64,000 bases of DNA. Source: Pseudophaeobacter flagellatus (GTDB taxonomy: Bacteria; Pseudomonadota; Alphaproteobacteria; Rhodobacterales; Rhodobacteraceae). This document shows positions 42,365-51,838 of the stretch, piece after piece (position 1 is the stretch's first letter; each line of letters begins with the position of its first letter). The position numbers and the translations under genes were made by a program. The notes beneath the pieces were generated by a model that ran no database searches, was not told the origin of the DNA, and saw nothing but the letters and a program-made list of their open reading frames with translations. The stretch covers positions 142,353-206,352 of the forward strand of contig NZ_JAJQRG010000008.1 of NCBI RefSeq assembly GCF_021228235.1, in the 5' to 3' direction.

Positions 42365-43021
42365 ATGGGCCTCGATTTTTCGATTATTCCCAAGTATTTG
42401 GATGTTGTGTTGCTGGGTGCTGCCTGGACTATGGGTATCACCGTGGCATCCGCGATCCTCAGCTTTTTTGGCGGTATAGTCTTTGCTGTGGTGGCGCTCT
42501 ATGCGCCTTGGATCATCCGCCAGCCTTTCCGCCTGATCGAGTGGGTCTTTATGGGCACGCCGCTTCTGCTGCAGCTGTTCCTGATCTATTTTGGCCTGGT
42601 GCAGATCGGCATTGACCTGCCTGCCTTTATCGCCGGCATCATCGGGCTGGGGCTGCATTTTGCAGTCTACAACTCTGAACTGATCCAGACGGCAATCCTT
42701 GCGGTCGACAAGGGCCAGATGGAAGCGGCACGCACCCTGGGATTAAGCCGTGGCGAAGCCCTGCGCAAAGTTGTGATCCCGCAGGCGGTGCGCGCTGTGA
42801 TCCCGCCGATTGGCAACAACATGATTGCCCTGCTGAAAGACAGCGCCCTGGTTTCGGTAATTGGGGTCAGCGAACTGACGCTTTCCGCCCAGCGGGTGAT
42901 CGGCAAGACCTATCGTCCGTTCGAGTTCTACATCCTTGCCGCTGCCTTCTACTACGTCATCAACCTTTGCATGGAATGGGTGCAGCGCAAGATCGAGCGC
43001 CGCATTGCCATCTCCCGCTGA
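42365..43021 (+). CDS. Amino acid ABC transporter permease (importer A, subunit 2)
   Basis: A 218-residue HisM/HisQ-type permease, [20 protein letters not shown] and [21 protein letters not shown] (EAA motif). AAGGAA precedes the ATG. Two different permease subunits imply a heterodimeric channel. Confidence 0.9.
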   Translation: MGLDFSIIPKYLDVVLLGAAWTMGITVASAILSFFGGIVFAVVALYAPWIIRQPFRLIEWVFMGTPLLLQLFLIYFGLVQIGIDLPAFIAGIIGLGLHFAVYNSELIQTAILAVDKGQMEAARTLGLSRGEALRKVVIPQAVRAVIPPIGNNMIALLKDSALVSVIGVSELTLSAQRVIGKTYRPFEFYILAAAFYYVINLCMEWVQRKIERRIAISR

Positions 43022-43037
43022 TCTTGCGAGACCAATC

Positions 43038-43808
43038 ATGACCGAACAGACAGACTTCGTCGAAATCCGCCACGCACAGAAATCCTTTGGTGCGCTTGAG
43101 GTTCTCAAGGACATCAGCCTTTCCGTTACGCGCGGTCAGATCGTTGGCATCATCGGCTCATCAGGGTCCGGCAAATCCACACTGCTGCGTGCCATCAACG
43201 ATCTGGATCCGCTGACCGGCGGGGAAATCTGGTTGGACGGCGTGCAGGTGAACAAAAGCCTGCCGCACCGCCAATATGAAAAACACATCAATGAAATGCG
43301 CCAGCAGGTTGGCATGGTGTTCCAGCACTTCAACCTGTTCCCGCACATGACCGCGCGCGAAAATGTCACGATGGCGCCAAAGATGCTCAAGGGGTTGTCG
43401 CAAGCGGCCGCCGATAAGCTCGCTGAAGAGCAGCTGGACAAGGTTGGGATGCTGGAGCGGATCGACTACTATCCCTCGCAGCTGTCCGGCGGTCAGAAAC
43501 AGCGGGTCGCCATCGCCCGGGCGCTTGCGATGAAGCCAAAGCTGATGCTGTTTGACGAAGCGACCTCTGCTCTGGATCCCGAATTGGTGGAAGAGGTGAA
43601 CCTGGTTATGAAACGGCTCGCCGAAGAGCACATGACGATGATCATCGTAACCCATGAAATGGACTTTGCGGCTTCGGTCTGTGACCGCGTGCTGTTCATG
43701 GACAAGGGTGTCGTCGTCGAAGAAGGCCCGCCTGCGACCATGTTCAAACATCCAACCAAGGAGCGAACCCGAGAATTCCTCCGCAAACATATCGAAGGTG
43801 CAAAGTGA
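43038..43808 (+). CDS. Amino acid ABC transporter ATP-binding protein (importer A)
   Basis: A 256-residue GlnQ/HisP-type ATPase: Walker [13 protein letters not shown]-loop [12 protein letters not shown], signature [15 protein letters not shown], Walker [13 protein letters not shown], switch His in [14 protein letters not shown] 43038 ([10 protein letters not shown]). Its stop overlaps the GTG start of the aminotransferase (GTGA), tying import to catabolism. Confidence 0.92.
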   Translation: MTEQTDFVEIRHAQKSFGALEVLKDISLSVTRGQIVGIIGSSGSGKSTLLRAINDLDPLTGGEIWLDGVQVNKSLPHRQYEKHINEMRQQVGMVFQHFNLFPHMTARENVTMAPKMLKGLSQAAADKLAEEQLDKVGMLERIDYYPSQLSGGQKQRVAIARALAMKPKLMLFDEATSALDPELVEEVNLVMKRLAEEHMTMIIVTHEMDFAASVCDRVLFMDKGVVVEEGPPATMFKHPTKERTREFLRKHIEGAK

Positions 43809-45157
43809 GCGACGAGATTTCCTACCTGTTTTATCAATCCCGCACGCCGCGTCCCTTTCTGGAGCATGGCGAGGGCATCTATCTGTTTGATGAGACCGGC
43901 AAACGCTACATCGACGGATCTTCCGGCGCTATGGTGTCCAATATCGGTCACTCCAATCCGCGCGTCCTGGCCAAGATGAAGGCGCAGATGGACAAGGCCA
44001 CCTTTGGCTATAGGCTGCATTTTCGCACCCATCCGTCCGAGGATCTGGCGGCAAAAACCGTTGCGATGACGCCGGACGGGCTGGATCGTGTTTTCTTTGT
44101 CTCGGGCGGGTCCGAAGCGGTGGAAAGTGCCGTGAAGCTGGCCCGGCAATATGCCTTGACCCAGGGGCAGGGCAGCCGCCACCGGGTGATTTCGCGCTTT
44201 CCTTCCTATCATGGTTGCACCTTCGGGGCCCTGGATTTGACAGGCTATGACCCGCTGCGCGAACCCTTTGCCCCTATGATGCAGGGTATGCCCAAGATCG
44301 CGGCCCCTGCGACCTATCTGGACCGCGACAACCTGAGCGAAGAAGAGCGCGGCTTGAAATATGCCGAACTGCTACGCGAGCAGATCCTGAAGGAAGGGCC
44401 GGACAATGTGCTGGCCTTTCTGATGGAACCCGTCGGCGGCGCCTCGACCGGGGCGCTGGTTGCCCCCGATAGCTACTATGGCCGGGTGCGTGAGATCTGC
44501 GACGAATTTGGCGTGTTGCTGATCTATGACGAGGTGATGACCGGGGCAGGCCGCACCGGCAAGTTCCTGGCCGCCGAACACTGGGGCATCACCCCGGATA
44601 TTGTCGCCATGTCCAAGGGCTTTGGCGCAGGCTATGCGCCTTTGGGGGCTATCGTGGCGCGCGCGCGTCTGGTCGATCCGGTTCTGGATGCAGGAGGCTT
44701 CCTGCATGGTTTTACCTATGCGGGCAATCCGCTTGCCTGCTCCGCCGGGCTGGCGGTGCTGGAAGAGATGGAAGATCAAAACCTGATCGAAAATGCTGCC
44801 CGCATGGGGGATGTCTTGATGGCGCGCCTGCGCACCCTGATGGATCGTTATTCCTTTATCGGCGATGTTCGCGGCAAGGGGCTGCTGACGGCCTTTGAAT
44901 TTGTCGCGGACCGCACAACCATGGAACCCCTGCCGCCAGAGCTGGACGCCCATGCACGGCTTGTCGAACTGGCCTATGAGCGGGGCCTTATCATCTATTC
45001 CCGCCGCACCCGAGGCGGCACCGCAGGCGATCATTTCCTGATCGCACCGCCGCTGATCATTACTGAGGCGCAGATCGACGAGATCATGGTGATCCTGGTG
45101 GATGCGCTGGATGCCTTTGCCACAGAGGTGGGACTGCCCATCGCGGAGGCCGCATGA
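43805..45157 (+). CDS. Class III PLP aminotransferase
   Basis: A 450-residue fold-type I omega/beta-aminotransferase. Seen: [38 protein letters not shown], the PLP Asp in [15 protein letters not shown] and the PLP Lys in [16 protein letters not shown]. Class III enzymes act on terminal or beta amino groups. GTG 43805 overlaps the ATPase stop; the end overlaps the CoA transferase start (ATGA). With the CoA transferase downstream, conversion of a beta-amino acid to a 3-oxoacid is an attractive reading. Confidence 0.9.
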   Translation: MSDEISYLFYQSRTPRPFLEHGEGIYLFDETGKRYIDGSSGAMVSNIGHSNPRVLAKMKAQMDKATFGYRLHFRTHPSEDLAAKTVAMTPDGLDRVFFVSGGSEAVESAVKLARQYALTQGQGSRHRVISRFPSYHGCTFGALDLTGYDPLREPFAPMMQGMPKIAAPATYLDRDNLSEEERGLKYAELLREQILKEGPDNVLAFLMEPVGGASTGALVAPDSYYGRVREICDEFGVLLIYDEVMTGAGRTGKFLAAEHWGITPDIVAMSKGFGAGYAPLGAIVARARLVDPVLDAGGFLHGFTYAGNPLACSAGLAVLEEMEDQNLIENAARMGDVLMARLRTLMDRYSFIGDVRGKGLLTAFEFVADRTTMEPLPPELDAHARLVELAYERGLIIYSRRTRGGTAGDHFLIAPPLIITEAQIDEIMVILVDALDAFATEVGLPIAEAA

Positions 45158-45846
45158 GGCTGCCAGACAAAAGCTGCAAGATTGCCAGCGCCATTGCAAA
45201 AATCAAACCGGGCGACAGGGTCATGATTGGCGGCTTTGGCGTGCCCGGCACACCGATGACGCTGATCCAAGCGCTTGTCGACCATGGTGCAGATAACCTG
45301 ACGATTATCAAGAATGACGCAAACGAGCCGGGCATGGGCATCGACCATCTGCTGCAGAGCGGCCAGGTCTCGCGGCTGATCACCACCCATCTTGGCCTGA
45401 ACACCCATGCGATTTCGCTGATGAACACAGGCCAGATCAAGGTGGAGTTCAACGCTCAGGGTATTCTGGCCGAACGTATTCGGGCCGGCGGTGCCGGGAT
45501 TGGGGCCGTGCTAAGTGATATCGGCATCGGCACCGAGCTGGCGATGGGCAAGCAGGTGGTCGAGCTCGCGGGCAAGCCGCATCTAGTGGAAACCGCCCTG
45601 CGCGCCGATGTGGCGCTGATCCACGCCGACCGGGCCGATATCTTTGGCAACCTCGCCTATGTCGCAACTGCGCAAAACTTTAACCCGCTGATGGCAATGG
45701 CGGCTGATTGCGTGATTGCCGAGACCGAAACCCTGCTGCCGCTTGGCGGGCTGGCTGCAAATGCCATCCACACAGCGGGCGTTTTTGTCGATCACGTCGC
45801 CGAACTGGCAGAACTGAGCAAGGAATACGCCGTTGTCCAGCGCTAA
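45154..45846 (+). CDS. 3-oxoacid CoA-transferase subunit A-type
   Basis: A 230-residue alpha subunit of a family I CoA transferase (SCOT/AtoD-type): MIGGFGVPGTPMTLIQALV is the conserved N-terminal CoA-site motif, and ADVALIHADRADIFGNLAY a core stretch. It overlaps the gene before by four bases and the beta subunit by 14. Confidence 0.9.
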   Translation: MRLPDKSCKIASAIAKIKPGDRVMIGGFGVPGTPMTLIQALVDHGADNLTIIKNDANEPGMGIDHLLQSGQVSRLITTHLGLNTHAISLMNTGQIKVEFNAQGILAERIRAGGAGIGAVLSDIGIGTELAMGKQVVELAGKPHLVETALRADVALIHADRADIFGNLAYVATAQNFNPLMAMAADCVIAETETLLPLGGLAANAIHTAGVFVDHVAELAELSKEYAVVQR

Positions 45847-46504
45847 AGAACGCATGATTGCCCGCGCCGCGCGCGAGATCGCACCGGGGATGGTGGTCAA
45901 TCTTGGCATTGGCCTGCCGACCCAGGTGGTCAACCACCTGCCCAGAGATTTTCCGGTCTGCTTGCATACTGAAAACGGCATGACCGGTATCGGTCCGACC
46001 CTGCCGCCGGACCAGGCCGACCGCAATCTGATTGATGCCGGGGGCAGCTATGTTTCGACGGTGCCGGGATCGGCCTTTTTCGACAGCGCCACCAGCTTTG
46101 CCATGGTGCGTTCGGGGCGGCTGGATCTGACAATGCTGGGTGCTTTCGAGGTTAGCGCCAGCGGCGATCTGGCCAATTGGAAGATCCCCGGAAAATTCAG
46201 CCCCGGCGTCGGTGGCGGCGTAGAGCTGGCCCAAAAGGCGCGGCGGGTGGTGGTTCTGACCACGCATACCGACCGCGCTGGCAACCCGAAGCTGAAAGAA
46301 ACATGCTCTTTGCCGCTAACGGCAAGGGCCTGTGTGGCGCGGATCTTTACAGATATGGCCGTGATCGACGTAACGCCACGGGGTTTTGTGCTTGTTGAAA
46401 CACTGGGCGGCATTCCCGCGGCAGAAGTGGCCGAGGCCACCGGCGCGCCCCTGCTCCTGCCTGATACTGATTTGCCAGAATTTGAGGCCAGCCATGGAAG
46501 ATGA
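45833..46504 (+). CDS. 3-oxoacid CoA-transferase subunit B-type
   Basis: A 223-residue beta subunit. The catalytic Glu that forms the CoA thioester is in LHTENGMTGIGP; NLGIGLPTQVVN and MVRSGRLDLTMLGAFEV are typical. The start is TTG 45833, inside the alpha-subunit gene; ATG 45854 is an alternative. Succinyl-CoA or acetyl-CoA is the usual CoA donor. Overlaps the following deacylase gene by 11 bases. Confidence 0.9.
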   Translation: MSSAKERMIARAAREIAPGMVVNLGIGLPTQVVNHLPRDFPVCLHTENGMTGIGPTLPPDQADRNLIDAGGSYVSTVPGSAFFDSATSFAMVRSGRLDLTMLGAFEVSASGDLANWKIPGKFSPGVGGGVELAQKARRVVVLTTHTDRAGNPKLKETCSLPLTARACVARIFTDMAVIDVTPRGFVLVETLGGIPAAEVAEATGAPLLLPDTDLPEFEASHGR

Positions 46505-47786
46505 CCTGAACACACGCCTGTGTGCGGCCGTTGATGCGGCTTTTGATCGGCAGGTTGCCTTCCTGTCCGATTTGACCGCGCATCCATCGACCCGCGGCAA
46601 TGAGCAATCGGCGCAGAATTTCATGGCGGCCGAGCTGAGCGCGCGCGGTTATGACCTTGATCGCTGGCAGATTGATCTCGCCGAGATCCAGCACCTGCCG
46701 GGATTTTCGCCGGTGCTTGTCCCCTATGAGGATGCGGTCAATGTGGTGGGCACCCACCACGCCCGGACGCAGACGGGTCGCTCTCTCATCCTGAACGGGC
46801 ATATTGACGTGGTGCCTGCCGGGCCGCTGGACATGTGGGACAGCCCACCGTTTGAACCGCGCGTCGAAGGCGGCTGGCTCTACGGGCGCGGCGGCGGCGA
46901 CATGAAGGCCGGCCTGGCCTCGAATCTTTTTGCGCTGGATGCGCTTAAGGCCTGTGGCCGCGCCCCGGCAGCGGATGTGTTTTTCCAGTCCGTGGTCGAG
47001 GAGGAATGCACCGGCAACGGTGCGCTGGCCTGTCTGGCGCGCGGCTATCGGGCCGATGCGGCCCTGATCCCGGAACCCTTTAGCGAACATCTGGTCACTG
47101 CCCAGCTGGGGGTGATCTGGTTCCAGGTGCATCTCAAGGGGCTGCCGACCCATGTTGCCTATGCCGGCAGCGGTGCCAATGCGATCGAGGCCGCCTTTCC
47201 GCTGATCCGGGCGCTGCATGACATGGAACACCGCTGGAACGCCGCTGAAAACCGGCCCGAAGACTATGCGCATATGGATCATGCGCTGAACCTGAATGTC
47301 GGCAAGATCGAAGGTGGTGACTGGACCAGCTCGGTCCCAGCCTGGAGCGTCTTTGACGTGCGCATGGCTATCTTTCCCGGCCAATCCATCGAGGCGGCAA
47401 AGGCCGAGATCGAGCAAGTGATCCTGGATGCCGCCCGTGACAATGACTTTCTGCGCAATTCACTGCCTGAAATCGTCTATCACGGCTTTCACGCCGCGGG
47501 CTACGCGCTGTCGCAGGACAGTTCCGCCAAGGCGGTATCGGCCATTGCAGCGCTGGATCAGGCGCATCGGTCTGCCACGGGCGAGGCGCTGGTGCGCGAA
47601 GCGATCACGGCCACCACTGACGCCCGTTTCTTTGGTCTCTATGCGGATACGCCGGCACTGGTCTATGGCCCGCGTGCCGAAGCCATTCATGGCTTCAATG
47701 AACGCGTCGACCTGGAAAGTATGCGTCGCATTACCAAAGCCACATCCATGTTCATCGCCGACTGGTGCGGCACGGAAGAAATCTAA
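46494..47786 (+). CDS. ArgE/DapE-family (M20) deacylase
   Basis: A 430-residue zinc peptidase-family amidohydrolase. Metal-site motifs: LILNGHIDVVPAGP (His, Asp), GRGGGDMKAGLAS (bridging Asp), VVEEECTGNGA (catalytic Glu pair) and a late His (EAIHGFNERV). Enzymes of this type remove acetyl, succinyl or formyl groups from amino acids. ATG 46494 follows TGAGG and overlaps the CoA transferase gene. Confidence 0.88.
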   Translation: MEDDLNTRLCAAVDAAFDRQVAFLSDLTAHPSTRGNEQSAQNFMAAELSARGYDLDRWQIDLAEIQHLPGFSPVLVPYEDAVNVVGTHHARTQTGRSLILNGHIDVVPAGPLDMWDSPPFEPRVEGGWLYGRGGGDMKAGLASNLFALDALKACGRAPAADVFFQSVVEEECTGNGALACLARGYRADAALIPEPFSEHLVTAQLGVIWFQVHLKGLPTHVAYAGSGANAIEAAFPLIRALHDMEHRWNAAENRPEDYAHMDHALNLNVGKIEGGDWTSSVPAWSVFDVRMAIFPGQSIEAAKAEIEQVILDAARDNDFLRNSLPEIVYHGFHAAGYALSQDSSAKAVSAIAALDQAHRSATGEALVREAITATTDARFFGLYADTPALVYGPRAEAIHGFNERVDLESMRRITKATSMFIADWCGTEEI

Positions 47787-47894
47787 GGAGCAGTCCATGC
47801 GCCACGCCAACAGTCTTTGCTCCCCCGCAACCCCCTGTGGTCAAAACCACCCTGGTTGTTGCCTTGGGCGCCAAGGTTTTCTGAGGAGTTTTTG

Positions 47895-49055
47895 ATGCCT
47901 GCCCTTTCTTCTGATCAGATTATGCAGCTTACGGCGTTGCGCCGGGTGCTGCACCGTCGACCCGAACTTTCGGGCGAAGAGGCCGCAACGGCAGAGCGCA
48001 TCGCCTCTGAACTGACCCTGCTGGGGGCAGATCGGATCTGGCAGGGCCTTGGCGGCCATGGCGTGGCGGCTGAATTCACCGGGGCTGAGGCAGGTCACAC
48101 CGTGCTGCTGCGGTGCGAACTCGACGGGCTGCCAATCCGTGAGCTTTCGACCCTGCCTTATAAGTCCGAGGTAGAGGGCCGCGGGCACCTGTGCGGGCAT
48201 GACGGCCACATGGTTTCTCTTCTTGGGGTTGGCATGCGGCTGGCGCGCCATCGTCCCGCCGCCGGGCGCGTCATTCTGCTGTTTCAACCCGCCGAAGAAA
48301 CAGGCGCTGGTGCCAAGGCCGTTATCGAAGATCCGCGCTGGCCCGAGATACGTCCTGACTATGCCTTTGCTTATCACAATGTCCCTGGTCGCCCGCTTGG
48401 CGAAATTGGTCTGCGGGCCGGGCCGGGCAACTGTGCGTCGCGCGGTATGCAGATTCTGCTGGAGGGCAAAAGCTCTCATGCGGCGGCCCCTGAAGATGGG
48501 GTTTCCCCCGCCAATGCAATGGCCGATCTGATGGTTGCCTTGCCCGGCCTTAGCCAGGGGGTGACCAGCGATGCCGATTTCTCGCTGAGTACGCTGACCC
48601 ATGCAAACCTTGGTGAACCCGCTTTTGGAATATCGCCCGCAGAGGGTGAGTTGCGCGTCACGCTGCGCTCGATGACGAACGAACGGATGGATGGGCTGAT
48701 CGCCGAGGCGCAGCAGCTGGTCGCAGACAGGAGCGCCAATCTGAAGGTCCAGACCCATTGGCATGATATCTTTCGGGCTGTCGTGAACGATGAAGAGGCC
48801 ACGGCAGTGGCGCGGCGCTGCGCGCAAGCCCTGGACCACACCTGCCTGGAGATGGCGGCGCCGATGCGCTGGTCAGAGGATTTTGGCCGTTTCGGGGAAG
48901 ACGGTGCCAAGGCGGCCCTGCTCTATGTCGGAGCGGGGGAGACGCAGCCGCAGCTTCACAACCCGGACTACGATTTCCCAGACGCCTTGCTTCCGGTTGT
49001 GACCGACCTATTTTGCAGCGTCATTGATGACCTTCTTAGACCTGAGCAGAGTTGA
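47895..49055 (+). CDS. M20 family amidohydrolase (hippurate hydrolase-like)
   Basis: A 386-residue metal-dependent amidohydrolase of the IAA-amino acid/hippurate hydrolase subfamily: RRVLHRRPELSGEE, the Cys-His metal motif GHLCGHDGHM, FQPAEETGAGAK, and FAYHNVPGRPLGEI. GAGGAG precedes ATG 47895. A second deacylase beside the ArgE/DapE type suggests two acylated substrates or two amide bonds in one. The 108-base gap before it shows nothing else. Confidence 0.88.
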   Translation: MPALSSDQIMQLTALRRVLHRRPELSGEEAATAERIASELTLLGADRIWQGLGGHGVAAEFTGAEAGHTVLLRCELDGLPIRELSTLPYKSEVEGRGHLCGHDGHMVSLLGVGMRLARHRPAAGRVILLFQPAEETGAGAKAVIEDPRWPEIRPDYAFAYHNVPGRPLGEIGLRAGPGNCASRGMQILLEGKSSHAAAPEDGVSPANAMADLMVALPGLSQGVTSDADFSLSTLTHANLGEPAFGISPAEGELRVTLRSMTNERMDGLIAEAQQLVADRSANLKVQTHWHDIFRAVVNDEEATAVARRCAQALDHTCLEMAAPMRWSEDFGRFGEDGAKAALLYVGAGETQPQLHNPDYDFPDALLPVVTDLFCSVIDDLLRPEQS

Positions 49056-49057
49056 AA

Positions 49058-50179
49058 ATGATAGAAACCCGCCCAGCCTCTTGGTGTACCATTCACACGG
49101 ACCGTATTTCGAAAAACCTTGAACTTGCTCTTGCTCTTGTCCCCAAGAGGAGACGTTTTTGCGCGGTGCTGAAAGCCGATGCCTACGGGCATGGCATCCC
49201 GCAGGTTGTTCCGCTTGTTCGGGAACAGGGGGTCACCTGCATCGGGATTACCACCAATGCTGAGGCGCGGGCAGTGCGCCAGGCGGGGTTCGACGGGGCT
49301 GTTATCCGGCTCAGGGCTGCGGCCCCTCAGGAAATTGAAGGCGCGCTGGAGGATCGGGTCGAAGAGCAGGTCGCCACACGCCAAGTGGCACAGCTGATCC
49401 TCAACCACCTGGAGACCGGACGGTATAAGGCCTGCGTGCATCTTGCCTTGAATTCTGCAGGCATGTCGCGGGATGCGCTGGAAATATCGACAGCGGTGGG
49501 AGAGGCCGAATGCAGTGATATCCTGGCCACCCTGGGCGGCCACATCGGCGGGATCTGCACGCATTTTCCATCAAACGACCCGCTGCAATTGCAGCAAAGC
49601 GACGCCCTGTTTCAGCAACAGGTGTCCTGGGTATTTGAAAACAGTGATCTGAACCGTGCCGATGTCTTGGTGCATGCGGGCAGTTCACTGACGCTGATTT
49701 CAGAGATGGAAATAGGCACCGATATGTATCGTTGCGGTGCCATATTATATGGAATTCTGAAGCCCGAACTGGGCTTTCGCAGCACCATGGATCTTGAGGC
49801 ACGCGTGGTAAGCCTGCAAGACTACCCGGCGGGGTCAACCGTCGGCTATGATCGCGATTATCGGATCGAGGGCAGCCGCCGTCTGGCCTGTATCGCAATC
49901 GGTTATGAGAACGGTTTCAGGCGCAATTCAAACAATGGCAATGTGGTTGTCGCAGGGGATTTTCTGGCGCCGGTGGTTGGAAAAATCTCTATGAATGCGA
50001 TCGTTGCTGATGTCACCGGGGCCGACAGTATTCAGATCGGGGATACAGTCAGCGTCTTTGGTGGACCGGGTGCAGCTCCGATCCGGCAGTTCACGGTCGA
50101 AGGCCAGTTTTGTACAATCATGGCCGATCTATATACCGACTGGGGGCGCCGCAACTACCGCGTTTATTGCACGCCATAG
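49058..50179 (+). CDS. Alanine racemase-family amino acid racemase
   Basis: A 373-residue fold-type III PLP enzyme. The PLP Lys is in CAVLKADAYGHG; the second catalytic Tyr is expected in STVGYDRDYRIEG; IGYENGFRRNS replaces the usual IGYADGxxR and KISMNAIVADVTG the usual RxCMDQ, so an Asp near the active site is Asn here. Placement last in a catabolic operon and these changes suggest a racemase for a non-alanine amino acid rather than the cell-wall enzyme. ATG 49058 is preferred over TTG 49052. Confidence 0.82.
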   Translation: MIETRPASWCTIHTDRISKNLELALALVPKRRRFCAVLKADAYGHGIPQVVPLVREQGVTCIGITTNAEARAVRQAGFDGAVIRLRAAAPQEIEGALEDRVEEQVATRQVAQLILNHLETGRYKACVHLALNSAGMSRDALEISTAVGEAECSDILATLGGHIGGICTHFPSNDPLQLQQSDALFQQQVSWVFENSDLNRADVLVHAGSSLTLISEMEIGTDMYRCGAILYGILKPELGFRSTMDLEARVVSLQDYPAGSTVGYDRDYRIEGSRRLACIAIGYENGFRRNSNNGNVVVAGDFLAPVVGKISMNAIVADVTGADSIQIGDTVSVFGGPGAAPIRQFTVEGQFCTIMADLYTDWGRRNYRVYCTP

Positions 50180-50514
50180 TGTGGGCCTGTGGGCTATGCG
50201 ATCTGGCGGCGCAAAACCGTTTGTCGACATATCAAGCACAAGGTACTAAAAGGCACCTCTACTAAGGGGGGAACCGTCATGCCTCGTGAAGACAGCTGCG
50301 ATCTGGATGTGTCGTTTGCGTCGAACAGGGCAGGGTGGTCTGGCGTCTCTCTGCCTTCGGCCGTTACAATCGTGATACCTTTCAGAAGCGGCTGGCTGAC
50401 GTCCGCCATAAGATCCAGATGCGCCCGTCCCAACCCAGTGAACAGACAGAATACACGGTCGGGAACGATCTTTGGCTCGCCTGAGCTACTACAAAACTTG
50501 AAAGGATGGCCTAA
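50180..50514. other. Gap with no convincing gene
   Basis: Between the racemase and glycosyltransferase genes. Both strands hold a moderately long open frame (about 80-110 codons) with no recognisable family; the leftward one (GRAHLDLMADVSQPLLKGI) has somewhat protein-like composition and may be a decayed gene or mobile-element remnant. No inverted ends or transposase motif seen. Confidence 0.3.
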
Positions 50515-51480
50515 GTGACAGACCCGATTTCCCCGTCGCCCCTGTGCTCAATCATTTGCACCACATATAACCACGAGGCCTTCTCGCGGGCGGCGCTCGA
50601 GTCGATATTCCAGCAGGACTACGATCACATTGAGATCGTCGTGGTCGATGACGGCTCGACGGACGGAAATGCCGAGGTTTTGGAAAATACGCTTGCGCAG
50701 TCCCCCTATCCTTTCCGGTTAATCTTGCAAGACAATACCGGCAATGTCCCGTTAAACGTCAATCGAGGGATTGAGGCCGCGACAGGGGAGTACTTCTCGT
50801 TTCTGTCATTGGACGATCTGTTACTGCCGGATGCCATTTCATCCAAGATGCAGATCATCAAGCGCAATCCCAAAATCGCCCTGGTTGCGAATACCGAGAA
50901 CATGGAAATCGACAATGCCGGAGAGGTGACCTGCGAGAGCTTTACATCGCAGCTTTATCGCCAGACCTATGCATCAGCGCAGGAACTGCTGGATGTCGAG
51001 TACGAGAATTTGGGCACGTTTTATGTGCAGGCTTCTGTCGTGAAGGCAGACATCGTAAGGGCAATCGGAGGAATGGATCCGGATATCTCAGGTGACGATA
51101 TCATCCTGCGCACAAAGATATTTATGTTCATGATAGAGCATCCCGAGCTTGAATTTGAACTCGTTCACCGACCCGGTATGAAATACCGAAAACACGGCAA
51201 TAACCAGCATCTGAATACGTGGAATCAGATCAAAACGATTGTCGATTGGCGAGACCGCTATTTCCCCGACAGGTCATTTCCAGAGCTGGCACATGCTTGG
51301 ATTCTTCACTTCGTCGATCAATCTCTTAGGACTGGAAACAGAAAGGCACTGAAACACGCGTTACAGTACAGCCCGATTCTGACAGAGATTATTGGTGGCT
51401 ATAGCCGAACCTGGAAGTACCGAAGAAGAAATGCAAAATCTATGTTGAAAAGCTTGATCAGGTTTCGCCCTCGTTTTTGA
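50515..51480 (+). CDS. Family 2 glycosyltransferase
   Basis: A 321-residue GT-A enzyme: CSIICTTYNHEAFSRAALES opens the nucleotide-binding half, IVVVDDGSTDGN and FLSLDDLLLPDA carry the DxD-type metal motif. There are no membrane helices. It starts at GTG 50515 with AAAGGA upstream. It stands alone, without sugar or polymer genes, between two catabolic clusters, and its base composition looks A/T-richer than its neighbours, in keeping with acquisition. Acceptor unknown. Confidence 0.85.
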   Translation: MTDPISPSPLCSIICTTYNHEAFSRAALESIFQQDYDHIEIVVVDDGSTDGNAEVLENTLAQSPYPFRLILQDNTGNVPLNVNRGIEAATGEYFSFLSLDDLLLPDAISSKMQIIKRNPKIALVANTENMEIDNAGEVTCESFTSQLYRQTYASAQELLDVEYENLGTFYVQASVVKADIVRAIGGMDPDISGDDIILRTKIFMFMIEHPELEFELVHRPGMKYRKHGNNQHLNTWNQIKTIVDWRDRYFPDRSFPELAHAWILHFVDQSLRTGNRKALKHALQYSPILTEIIGGYSRTWKYRRRNAKSMLKSLIRFRPRF

Positions 51481-51838
51481 TTGCTCTACGGAATGGCCAC
51501 CTGTTATGCGGTGGGCCTAACTGGTCAGCAACCGATGCCCTACCGCAAGTGGCTGCTGTTGGAACAGACTTGGCCGTCCAATCTAATGGGGCAGGTATCC
51601 GGGGCCGGTCGCCGATGCGGCAACCGCAGAGCGCCTGACCGCGCTTTACCAGACGCTGGTGATGATCCCCCAGCTGGATGGCCAGCCCTTTGTTCGGTCT
51701 CACTGCTAGGTCATATGGGCAAATGACACAGCCCAAGGCGAATTGACGTGATGTCGACAAAGCCCAAGAGGTTTTGGCGATCCTGTCACGTCAATCAGGG
51801 CCAGGGTGTCTCCCCCTTGATGACCTGCGCGCTAAGCT
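51481..51838. other. Gap with a remnant-like reading frame
   Basis: No intact gene. From 51587 to a TAG at 51709 the plus strand reads like the C-terminal end of a protein (VADAATAERLTALYQTLVMI then PQLDGQPFVRSHC), opened directly by a stop at 51584-51586. This suggests a truncated gene; I do not recognise its family. The stretch ends at the stop of the convergent acyl-CoA ligase. Confidence 0.35.

Noticed and set aside
50189..50518. Rightward 109-codon frame before the glycosyltransferase
   Set aside because: No family, irregular composition and an end overlapping the GT2 start; the strand opposite is equally open.
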